From NCBI GenBank assembly GCA_030638625.1, contig DAOWEE010000158.1, positions 1-5,050 of the forward strand: a stretch of DNA of 5,050 nucleotides, given 5' to 3'. The notes beneath the pieces are model-generated. The model saw only the letters and a list, made by a program, of their open reading frames with translations, did no database searches and was not told where the DNA came from. Below, one piece after another: positions 1 to 5,050 of the stretch. How positions within the stretch are numbered: position 1 is the stretch's first letter; the number at the start of each line of letters is the position of its first letter. The position numbers and the translations under genes were made by a program. The DNA is from Methanosarcinales archaeon (lineage in GTDB: Archaea > Halobacteriota > Methanosarcinia > Methanosarcinales > Methanocomedenaceae).

Positions 1-923
1 CTGGGATATCTTCGCGTGATGCCTTCAATGGGGCTGGTCGATTCCTCTTCCATGAAATCCATGCTGATTCCCATTTGTTTGCTTTCATAGAAATTCGTAC
101 AATAATTCGCACTGGGAAGCACCTGTGCCCTTATGGAATGGTCAAATTGTTTGAGGTTTTCACTATCGAACAAGGACAGATAATAAGGTGTTATCTGGAA
201 TGGAATATGATACTTATCGGCCAGCTTAAGACCTTTCAGTTCAGATTTGTTAAGTTTTACTACAGCCTGCAAGGTCCCTATATCCGAGATTATATGTTTC
301 AGGTGCCAGTGATAATCGGTCCAGTCCTCTTCGTCTGCTCCAAAATGTTTCAGGATACGTTCCTTTAACCTTGATCTATCATTTACCAGGTCAGTTTCCA
401 GACCGGTGCGGTATTTCTCAAAGAACGGCTCCATCCGACCTGCATAATCATCAAGGTACTTCATACGCTCAAGTGCCGCATCCTTTCCTTTCAGCATCAG
501 AAACGAGGGTACTTCCTTGGCTGAATATAGTCCTGAATTTCCGTTAATACCCTGAAACAGGAAGATGAACTCAAAGATGAAACCTTTACTTACATTCCTG
601 GGTAACTTGTTCTCTTTTGCCAATCTGGACAACATTTTCAGGGCAGAGAAACGGACCTGTTTTTCATTTTCAGTCCTTATTATGGTTTTTAACACCCTGA
701 TGCAGTCCCTCGCATTCTTTTTTTCAAGGATGTTCATGTTTTTGAAATGCCGGTTGGAATATACACTGAAAAGAGCTGCATCAACATTACTTAAATAACG
801 GGACAATTTATCCCTGGTATCATGCAGGTCATTACTTCTCTTGAGAATATTATGAATGAATGGATTGGACTCCCACAATGCTTTGACCAGTTCATCTTTA
901 TTTGCGGTTATCAGTTCCTTCAT
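1..923 (-). CDS. KamA-family radical SAM protein (lysine 2,3-aminomutase-like), N-terminal part, C-terminus off the window
   Basis: Reading the minus strand from 923 gives 307 open codons that run off the left edge. Motifs typical of lysine/glutamate 2,3-aminomutases appear in order: DWTDYHWHLKH (residues 200-210), FQITPYYLSL (242-251), HSIRAQVLPS (262-271) and PIEGITRRYP (298-307), the last matching the family's PGLTHRYPDRVL. The CxxxCxxC motif that binds the radical-SAM 4Fe-4S cluster normally follows within about 20 residues, so it should lie just outside the window. Classical KamA proteins reach RYP near residue 120; here about 190 extra, mostly charged and probably helical residues precede it, and I recognise no domain in them. 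The exact reaction (lysine, glutamate or other amino-acid mutase) cannot be told from this part. Start: ATG at 923 has AGGT seven bases upstream; another in-frame ATG at 929 is possible, especially if the transcript is leaderless. Plus-strand open frames here are shadows. Confidence 0.85.
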   Translation of the reverse strand, partial: MKELITANKDELVKALWESNPFIHNILKRSNDLHDTRDKLSRYLSNVDAALFSVYSNRHFKNMNILEKKNARDCIRVLKTIIRTENEKQVRFSALKMLSRLAKENKLPRNVSKGFIFEFIFLFQGINGNSGLYSAKEVPSFLMLKGKDAALERMKYLDDYAGRMEPFFEKYRTGLETDLVNDRSRLKERILKHFGADEEDWTDYHWHLKHIISDIGTLQAVVKLNKSELKGLKLADKYHIPFQITPYYLSLFDSENLKQFDHSIRAQVLPSANYCTNFYESKQMGISMDFMEEESTSPIEGITRRYP

Positions 924-964
924 ATCCATTACCTGTGTATTCCGTGTTATTATTTCAATTTCGA

Positions 965-976
965 CACGTTAACGTG
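965..976 (-). promoter_or_regulatory. Perfect 12-base palindrome upstream of the KamA-family gene
   Basis: CACGTTAACGTG is a perfect inverted repeat centred about 47 bases ahead of the ATG at 923. A weak TATA-like stretch (ATAATA, about 981-988 read on the minus strand) sits just upstream of it, so the palindrome would fall between TATA box and transcription start, where archaeal repressors often bind. A second AT-rich candidate (AAATAATAA, about 947-955) would instead give a nearly leaderless transcript. Function as an operator is inference; the regulator is unknown. Confidence 0.35.
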
Positions 977-1065
977 GATGTATTATCCATTGTCAAAAAC
1001 TGCTGGCTACTGCTGAATGTAAACCTACTGCAAGAGTGTAACCATCAATAATAAGAGTTACGATT

Positions 1066-1080
1066 CCAAAACTATATAAT
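1066..1080 (+). promoter_or_regulatory. Archaeal BRE/TATA promoter of the dtxR-feoB operon
   Basis: CCAAAACTATATAAT combines a purine-rich BRE-like stretch with a good TATA box (TATATAAT, 1073-1080). Archaeal transcription usually starts about 22-27 bases downstream of the TATA centre, here near 1098-1104. That is past the first possible ATG at 1096 but ahead of the ATG at 1120. Confidence 0.6.
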
Positions 1081-1093
1081 TAGGCAAACCTAA
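1080..1093. promoter_or_regulatory. DtxR/IdeR-type metal-responsive operator (probable autoregulatory site)
   Basis: TTAGG-CAAA-CCTAA is a perfect 5+5 inverted repeat resembling the known DtxR/IdeR box, whose core halves are TTAGG and CCTAA. Weaker symmetry continues outward (TAT at 1075-1077 against ATA at 1094-1098 region, with mismatches). It lies between the TATA box and the predicted transcription start of the gene for a DtxR-type regulator, so bound repressor would block assembly or escape of RNA polymerase. Site identity rests on the match and its position; binding by this particular protein is inferred. Confidence 0.65.
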
Positions 1094-1105
1094 ATATGGG
1101 CATAC

Positions 1106-1112
1106 GAAGTGA
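1106..1112 (+). promoter_or_regulatory. Ribosome binding site that favours the start at 1120
   Basis: GAAGTGA matches the GGTGA core of the archaeal Shine-Dalgarno sequence at four or five positions and ends seven bases before the ATG at 1120. No comparable site precedes the ATG at 1096, whose upstream bases are occupied by the operator. Confidence 0.5.
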
Positions 1113-1119
1113 AAATATA

Positions 1120-1806
1120 ATGCCTAACGAACGTTTTGAAGAATACCTTGAAACCATATTGTACATAACAAAAAAGAATGCGGGTCCAGCCCGCACCAGC
1201 CAGATAGCCGAAGAACTGAACCTTTCATCACCCAGCGTTACTGAAATGGTTCAAAAACTGTCAGAGTCAGGCTACATTGAATATACTCCCTACCATGGCG
1301 TGACCCTGACCGATAAAGGGCTCACAGAAGCGCTAAGGATTAAACGCCGCCATCAATTACTCGAAACCTTCCTTGTGGATGTACTGGGTGCAGACCCAAA
1401 AATTGCCCATAAGGAAGCCTGTGAAATGGAACATTCCATCTCTGACTCCACTCTTGAGAAGATGTGTGCCTTTATGGGACACCCAGAGGTCTGCCCGGAC
1501 GGCAACCCCATTGGCCAGGGTGAATGTTGTCCCACTGAGCCGCCTGGCGCATCATACCGTGATTACATCCCGCTGTCTGAATTAAAGGAGGGCGAACGCG
1601 GCACTATAAAGGTTATATCCCTGACAAGGGAGATTAAAGACAGGCTGTCGTCCATAGGCCTGATACCCGACCAGGAGATACAGGTGAAAAGAAAACAGAG
1701 ACAAGGCACCCTATCCATTACAACCATGGGCACTGAAGTGGCAGTTGGGAAAGATATTGCCAGTAAAATAATGGTGCAAAGCCTAGTGGATGTGAATAAT
1801 AATTGA
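1120..1806 (+). CDS. DtxR-family metal-dependent transcriptional repressor with C-terminal FeoA domain
   Basis: The 228-residue product should be an iron- (or manganese-) sensing repressor of iron uptake. Numbered from the ATG at 1120: winged helix-turn-helix about 1-62, with recognition helix SSPSVTEMVQKL (36-47) and wing YTPYHGVTLTDKG; dimerisation and metal domain about 63-130 with H78, E82, H97, C101, E104 and H105, which line up with DtxR H79, E83, H98, C102, E105 and H106, then the family motif HPEVCPDGNPI; FeoA/SH3-like domain about 147-222 (PLSELKEGERGTI, LSSIGLIPD). The place of DtxR Met10 (Asp8 in MntR) holds Glu8. The start at 1120 is chosen over the in-frame ATG at 1096 because of the ribosome binding site, the promoter geometry and near-identical numbering to DtxR; 1096 would add eight residues. 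The gene overlaps feoB by four bases, so the two are co-transcribed and probably translationally coupled. Confidence 0.9.
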   Translation: MPNERFEEYLETILYITKKNAGPARTSQIAEELNLSSPSVTEMVQKLSESGYIEYTPYHGVTLTDKGLTEALRIKRRHQLLETFLVDVLGADPKIAHKEACEMEHSISDSTLEKMCAFMGHPEVCPDGNPIGQGECCPTEPPGASYRDYIPLSELKEGERGTIKVISLTREIKDRLSSIGLIPDQEIQVKRKQRQGTLSITTMGTEVAVGKDIASKIMVQSLVDVNNN

Positions 1807-3785
1807 AGTCGTGCTGTGACGTAAATAATAAATCCACATCCTGTGCTCCTATGACCATTGCACTTGTGGGCAATCCAAACGTGGGCAAAAGCGCATTCTT
1901 CTCCAGGCTTACCGGTGTGGGTGTGGAAGTGTCTAACTATCCGGGGACCACTGTAGATTTAACCAGGGGCACCTTGAAGCATGAAGATGAGTCCATTAAC
2001 ATTGTGGACTTGCCTGGCATATACTCATTATCTGCAGGCACCGAAGATGAACGGGCAGCCATGCAATTCCTTATCCGTGAACGGCCCGGTGTGATTATTA
2101 ACATTATTGATGCCACCAGGCTTGCCAGGAACCTTAACCTGACATTGCAGCTGCTTGAGATGAATATACCTATGGTGGTGGCATTGAACCAGGTAGATGC
2201 GGCTGAGCAGATGGGTATAAAAATCGACGCGGATGCATTGGAAGCAGAACTGGGCGTGCCGGTTATTCCTACCATAGCGATTCGCGGTAAGGGGATTGAT
2301 ACTGCCCTGCACAGTGCAATCGAGGTGATACGCCCCCCCCCTGTTGATTTGCATTTCGGTAGGTGCAAACGGCGACAACGGCGCAGGGTGAGATATGATG
2401 ACCATGTGGAACTGGCCATCAAAAATATGCGGGACAAAATGCCTGACGTCAGCCGCGGTATCTGTATCAGGGCACTTGAAGGAGACCGTGACTTCATTGA
2501 GGGTTCTTGCGAATATCCCGAACAGGTACTGGAAGCGGCCACAATACCACCTTTAATTGAGGAGAGCCATGGCCAGCCTATCAAAGATACCATCACAAAG
2601 GACCGCTATGGTGAAGCGGGTGCTATTGAGCAGACCGCACAGAGAAAGCATACCGTGCCCAGGCAATTGATTGAAACGGTGGATGGGGTACTGACTTCCA
2701 GCCGTTGGGGGCTTCCCATATTTACGGTATTGATGCTGATAATGTTCTATATTGTGTTCAAGGTGGGCGGATATCTGGAGACACTGATCATAGACGTTTT
2801 TGAAACATACCTGATAATTCCGGTATCAACTGCACTGAGCGGCATGCACCCCCTGGTTGTTAGTGCGATAATATTCGGACTGTTGGGCGTAGAGGCTGGT
2901 CTTGCCATTGTGATACCTTTTATCGGTACGTTCTATATCTTCCTGTCTTTGATGGAAGATACGGGATACCTGCCAAGGGCGGCATTTTTGCTGGATAGGT
3001 ACATGCACAAGTTGGGGCTGCACGGCCGTGCCATTATCCCCATGCTGCTTGGATACGGGTGCAATGTCCCTGCCATCATGGCGGCCCGTACCCTGAACAC
3101 CCACAGGGAGCGCGTCATAACCATAGCGATGATAGCCCTGACGCCATGTTCTGCACGGACTGTGATTATCATGGGGCTTGTTGGTGCATTTGTGGGATTC
3201 TGGGCTGCTATGTCCATCTATTTCATTGAACTGGTTATCATACTCCTGACTGGTTGGATGCTGGGTAAGGGATTGCCGGGTGAGCAGATGGGCTTTATTA
3301 TGGAGATGCCACCCCTGCGGTACCCTGATTTTCAGGTGATAGTGAAAAAGACCTGGTTCAGGATGAAGGGTTTTGTCTATGTGGCTTTCCCCATACTGAT
3401 TGTGGGCAGCAGTTTCCTTGGCGTGGTGGATAGCCTGGGCATGCTGGCATTTTTCGAGGATATTTCAAGACCTGTATTTGTAGGGTTCCTGGGACTGCCG
3501 GCATACGCTGCCACAGCATTCATCTTCGGGATTCTGCGTAAGGAGATGGCGCTTGAGATACTGGCTGTGCTGGCAGGTACGGCGATGTTCATTGATGTGA
3601 TGTCGCCCTTGCAGATTTACGTCTTCGCACTGGTGGCTACTATCTATGTTCCCTGCGCCGCCACCATAGCTGTGATTGGTAAGGAACTGGGATGGCGTGA
3701 TATGGTGCTCATCTCAGGATTTACTATTGTGCTGTCTATATTGGTGGGTGGTATTGCCAACTTCCTGGGGCTGGCTCTGCTGTAA
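1803..3785 (+). CDS. feoB: FeoB, GTP-dependent ferrous iron transporter
   Basis: This 660-residue inner-membrane protein imports Fe(II). The N-terminal GTPase domain shows G1 GNPNVGKS (23-30), the G2 region NYPGTT (45-50), G3 DLPG (69-72), G4 NQVD (129-132) and a G5 region near 157-163. A spacer/GDI region follows (about 195-285), then a polytopic membrane part from about 303 to 660 with the family's conserved cysteine motifs LLGYGCNVPAIMAAR (C420), TPCSAR (C449) and VPCAAT (C618), and the conserved ILRKEMALE (577-585). Length is within the FeoB range. The start is TTG at 1803, overlapping the regulator's TGA as TTGA, with GGATGTGA about eight bases upstream; the first ATG (1851) has no ribosome binding site and would remove a cysteine-bearing leader (C4, C5, C14). 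The FeoA function is supplied here only as a domain of the upstream regulator, and no feoC is visible. Expression is probably repressed by the upstream regulator when iron is sufficient. Confidence 0.95.
   Translation: MKSCCDVNNKSTSCAPMTIALVGNPNVGKSAFFSRLTGVGVEVSNYPGTTVDLTRGTLKHEDESINIVDLPGIYSLSAGTEDERAAMQFLIRERPGVIINIIDATRLARNLNLTLQLLEMNIPMVVALNQVDAAEQMGIKIDADALEAELGVPVIPTIAIRGKGIDTALHSAIEVIRPPPVDLHFGRCKRRQRRRVRYDDHVELAIKNMRDKMPDVSRGICIRALEGDRDFIEGSCEYPEQVLEAATIPPLIEESHGQPIKDTITKDRYGEAGAIEQTAQRKHTVPRQLIETVDGVLTSSRWGLPIFTVLMLIMFYIVFKVGGYLETLIIDVFETYLIIPVSTALSGMHPLVVSAIIFGLLGVEAGLAIVIPFIGTFYIFLSLMEDTGYLPRAAFLLDRYMHKLGLHGRAIIPMLLGYGCNVPAIMAARTLNTHRERVITIAMIALTPCSARTVIIMGLVGAFVGFWAAMSIYFIELVIILLTGWMLGKGLPGEQMGFIMEMPPLRYPDFQVIVKKTWFRMKGFVYVAFPILIVGSSFLGVVDSLGMLAFFEDISRPVFVGFLGLPAYAATAFIFGILRKEMALEILAVLAGTAMFIDVMSPLQIYVFALVATIYVPCAATIAVIGKELGWRDMVLISGFTIVLSILVGGIANFLGLALL
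2333..2341 (+). repeat. Run of nine C inside feoB
   Basis: Nine consecutive C encode part of Arg-Pro-Pro-Pro (residues 177-180) at the end of the GTPase domain. The frame is intact as given. It is the longest G/C homopolymer in the window and a plausible site of replication slippage or sequencing error. A strongly basic stretch, KRRQRRR (189-195), follows about ten residues later. Confidence 0.8.
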
Positions 3786-3824
3786 AAAAAAAGAAATGTA
3801 TGGGATAGACGTTAAAGTCTATCC
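3784..3824 (-). terminator. Hairpin plus T-run ending the rubrerythrin transcript
   Basis: GGATAGAC (3803-3810) and GTCTATCC (3817-3824) form a perfect 8-base stem with a 6-base loop. On the minus strand the stem is followed ten bases later by nine T (complement of 3784-3792), a good signal for both archaeal and bacterial-style termination. The stem includes the last codons and stop of the rubrerythrin gene. The plus-strand transcript of feoB would also form the hairpin but has no T-run after it, so it is mainly a terminator for the minus strand. Confidence 0.6.
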
Positions 3825-4180
3825 ACGATACCTTTCAGACCGGCTTTGTGCCTGGCCTCGTCCTGTGAAGCGCGTTCAAAGAACAGTCTTGCCTCGTTGT
3901 TCCCCTCCTTGCGGGCGATCTCGGCAGCCTCTGCCTTTTCCACTTCTGCCATGGTTTCGCCTTCCAGCATCATGGTAAGGTTGGATTTGGTGTCCTTGAC
4001 CATGCCCAGTATCTTGGCCACTTCTGCTGCATGCCATGCCTCGTCCATGGCTATCTGGCGCAGGTAGGTTGCCACATCTGGCAGTCCTTCTTCTTCTGCT
4101 ATCTTGGACATTGCCAGATACCAGCCCACTTCTGTGGTCTCCCCTTTGAATGTTGCTTTTAAAATATCTTCAAGACTCAT
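3812..4180 (-). CDS. Rubrerythrin-like di-iron protein without rubredoxin domain
   Basis: The 122-residue product is a ferritin-like four-helix protein. The first half carries E14/E17 and DEAWH (E47xxH50), the second a glutamate-rich helix (E81, E84, E87) and DEARH (E108xxH111), the duplicated ExxH pattern of rubrerythrin di-iron sites. There is no CxxC, so the C-terminal rubredoxin domain of classical rubrerythrin is missing; electrons must come from a separate partner. Rubrerythrins reduce hydrogen peroxide in anaerobes, a cytosolic role that fits a place beside iron uptake. The gene converges on feoB, 26 bases apart. The start is clear: AAAGGTGA ends six bases before the ATG. The exact substrate is inferred from family, not from the sequence. 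Confidence 0.88.
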   Translation of the reverse strand: MSLEDILKATFKGETTEVGWYLAMSKIAEEEGLPDVATYLRQIAMDEAWHAAEVAKILGMVKDTKSNLTMMLEGETMAEVEKAEAAEIARKEGNNEARLFFERASQDEARHKAGLKGIVDRL

Positions 4181-4186
4181 TTATTC

Positions 4187-4194
4187 TCACCTTT
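4187..4194 (-). promoter_or_regulatory. Strong ribosome binding site of the rubrerythrin gene
   Basis: AAAGGTGA on the minus strand matches the archaeal Shine-Dalgarno consensus and lies six bases before the ATG at 4180, fixing that start. Confidence 0.7.
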
Positions 4195-4214
4195 GTAGCT
4201 GTTCCGTAACGGTG

Positions 4215-4230
4215 AATTATATTATATCTA
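4215..4230 (-). promoter_or_regulatory. TATA promoter of the rubrerythrin gene
   Basis: The minus strand reads TAGATATAATATAATT, with the TATA centre about 42 bases ahead of the start codon; transcription would begin near 4197 and leave a leader of about 17 bases. Just upstream, CATAA-TGT-TTATG (4237-4249) is a perfect 5+5 inverted repeat that could be a regulator site, but is short enough to be chance. No TTAGG/CCTAA box is seen here, so nothing shows control by the DtxR-type regulator. Confidence 0.5.
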
Positions 4231-4440
4231 CAGTGACATAATGTTTATGCAATTGGGGAATATCTGAAGAGAGGGATGATGGCTTGAAGAATAAGGGTTC
4301 AGGTAGAAAAGCCGAAATTCGAGGGGTTTTCTTGAGTGCCATTGTCATTCCTGAAGCAGAGATATACGTATTTTTACTCCAAAATCCAGTGTAGTTTCCA
4401 GATCGTCTAAAGCATGTTTTTCATAGATTGATTTTATTGA
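4231..4440. other. Intergenic region with no supported gene
   Basis: Between the rubrerythrin promoter and the stop of the relic gene there is no recognisable gene or RNA. A plus-strand frame from TTG 4284 to TAG 4394 (36 residues) and minus-strand frames of 31-43 codons are present but short, unrelated to anything I recognise, and without convincing start signals. Confidence 0.5.
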
Positions 4441-4916
4441 CTATTCATTATCCAGAGTCTCATTTTTTTGTTTTGTCAGAAGGTTTTGCCCTTTTTCAGT
4501 CAATCGGTATTTCTGCAGGCGACTATTTGGCTTTTCGGGAATGGTCATTTCGATGATGTCAAGCCCCACAAGTCTCCTGACTTGTTTATGAAGTTCCCCT
4601 GACACTGTTTTATGCCCGAGTTCAAATGCCAATCCAGACTTGCCCTGTTCACCGTCTTTTAAGATGATAAGAATCTTTGCTGAAAGAAGTGACTCTAGCC
4701 GTGACTCTAGCCGTGACTCTAGCCGTGACTCTGGCTCATGCTTCGGTTGAACCACTGTGTCTAAAATTTTACGCCAAATAGTCAGGATGAAAAAACCCGC
4801 ATCTATACGGAATTCGGGTTGCCGCATTCCTGCCATCCGGCAGCGTTCAAGCATATCGACCGTGCCTGTGCAAACTCTTTTTGCACACTGCTGATAAAGA
4901 TGCGAATAGTTTTCAT
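4441..4916 (-). pseudogene. Internally deleted relic of a DUF4062 / RecG-like (AlbA_2, COG2865-type) ATP-binding protein
   Basis: The ATG at 4916 begins MKTIRIFISSVQKEFAQAR, the typical N-terminus of DUF4062 proteins, but this frame ends after 37 codons at 4803. From about 4869 a second frame carries TGTVDMLERCRMAGMRQPEF, the family's GTGT-DMI-RCREAGLPEPEF region, then an ESRL repeat and a winged helix with HKTVSGELHKQVRRL and RLQKYRLTEKG, ending at 4441. Intact relatives are roughly 500-650 residues, so the AlbA_2 core and ATPase-like part, about 400 codons, are missing. Homology extends upstream of the first ATG (4854) of the longer frame, so that ATG is not the original start. Both frames read well across the shared stretch CACAGGCACGG (4860-4870), which suggests deletion at a short repeat. 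A 137-residue winged-helix protein starting at 4854 could still be made, but lacks a visible ribosome binding site. Family names are from memory of these motifs. Confidence 0.8.
4689..4736. repeat. Four tandem copies of a 12-base repeat within the relic gene
   Basis: GTGACTCTAGCC occurs three times exactly (4689-4700, 4701-4712, 4713-4724) and a fourth time with two changes (4725-4736). Being a multiple of three it keeps frame; on the minus strand it encodes Glu-Ser-Arg-Leu repeats in the linker before the winged helix. Related proteins often have ESRPESR-type repeats at this place. The near-identity of the copies points to recent expansion or ongoing homogenisation. Confidence 0.85.
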
Positions 4917-5050
4917 ATTTCCTGCATTCTGAGATCGATTATTATAATTATGAAACTACGTATATACTTTTTGTAATCGGTTAAAAGCTTTCCATAAATT
5001 TCCTCCTTCATACAATCAAAATATATCCATTGCAGACATACCATTATTTC
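4913..5050 (-). CDS. Doubtful short open frame entering from the right edge
   Basis: A minus-strand frame is open from the window edge to TGA at 4913, 45 residues, and overlaps the relic's ATG as ATGA, an arrangement typical of coupled genes. An ATG at 5011 would give MKEEIYGKLLTDYKKYIRSF followed by a run of isoleucines. Against it: the stretch is AT-rich, the ending is unlike a folded protein, and it would cover the relic's promoter. No family is recognised. Confidence 0.15.
   Translation of the reverse strand, partial: EIMVCLQWIYFDCMKEEIYGKLLTDYKKYIRSFIIIIIDLRMQEI
4959..4974 (-). promoter_or_regulatory. BRE/TATA promoter ahead of the relic gene
   Basis: The minus strand reads AAAAAGTATATACG, an A-rich BRE followed by TATATA (4961-4966), about 47 bases before the ATG at 4916. 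Predicted transcription start is near 4938-4940. This supports 4916 as the original start of the relic and suggests it may still be transcribed. Only a weak GCAGG precedes the ATG. Confidence 0.5.

Noticed and set aside
75..1016. Plus-strand open frames at 75-368, 565-798 and 822-1016
   Set aside because: They lie opposite the KamA-family gene, whose minus-strand translation carries clear family motifs; their own translations match nothing.
1017..1030. Possible second DtxR half-site (TAAACCTA) in the divergent region
   Set aside because: Only one half resembles the box at 1080-1093 and there is no opposing TTAGG arm.
1353..3592. Several minus-strand frames and one alternative plus frame within dtxR and feoB
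   Set aside because: They are antisense or out-of-frame shadows of two strongly recognised genes.
3676..4067. Plus-strand frames across the end of feoB and opposite the rubrerythrin gene
   Set aside because: One is out of frame with feoB and both run antisense to rubrerythrin, which has motifs and a strong ribosome binding site.
4237..4249. Inverted repeat CATAA-TGT-TTATG upstream of the rubrerythrin TATA box
   Set aside because: Five-base arms in AT-rich DNA occur easily by chance; noted with the promoter but not claimed as an operator.
4284..4394. Plus-strand 36-residue frame starting with TTG
   Set aside because: Weak start signal, no recognisable homology and length within chance expectation.
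4345..4440. Continuation of the relic's frame past its stop (31 codons, IYEKHALDDLETTLDFGVK)
   Set aside because: It looks somewhat protein-like but I recognise no family, and it lies after the expected C-terminal end of the relic's family.

Overview
The window looks archaeal, most likely a euryarchaeon of the methanogen/ANME type (Methanosarcinales-like). This is inferred from AT-rich TATA boxes about 40-45 bases ahead of start codons, GGTGA-type ribosome binding sites, a DtxR regulator carrying a C-terminal FeoA domain, and a short rubrerythrin without rubredoxin. No rRNA, tRNA, CRISPR array or intact insertion sequence was seen.

Left part (1-923, minus strand): the N-terminal 307 codons of a KamA-family radical SAM protein (lysine 2,3-aminomutase-like) run off the left edge. 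It carries about 190 residues more at its N-terminus than classical aminomutases. It diverges from the iron operon across a roughly 200-base region that holds a TATA box, a DtxR/IdeR-type palindrome directly in front of the regulator gene, and a perfect 12-base palindrome nearer to the KamA gene.

Centre (1120-3785, plus strand): a two-gene iron operon. A DtxR-type metal-dependent repressor with a FeoA-like C-terminal domain overlaps by 4 bases (TTGA) with feoB, the ferrous iron transporter. The simplest model is a feedback loop in which iron-loaded regulator binds the palindrome between TATA box and transcription start and shuts off its own gene and feoB. feoB contains a run of nine C between its GTPase and spacer regions.

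Right of centre (3812-4180, minus strand): a 122-residue rubrerythrin-like di-iron protein converges on feoB and ends in a hairpin followed by a T-run. Its likely peroxide-detoxifying role fits an iron-uptake neighbourhood.

Right end (4441-4916, minus strand): a decayed gene. Its first 19 codons match the start of a DUF4062 protein, and its last ~145 codons match the C-terminal winged helix of RecG-like/AlbA_2 (COG2865-type) ATP-binding proteins. The two parts lie in different frames and join within about 12 bases, so a large internal deletion has removed most of the gene. It contains a 12-base tandem repeat coding for ESRL. A short open frame of doubtful reality overlaps its start and runs off the right edge.
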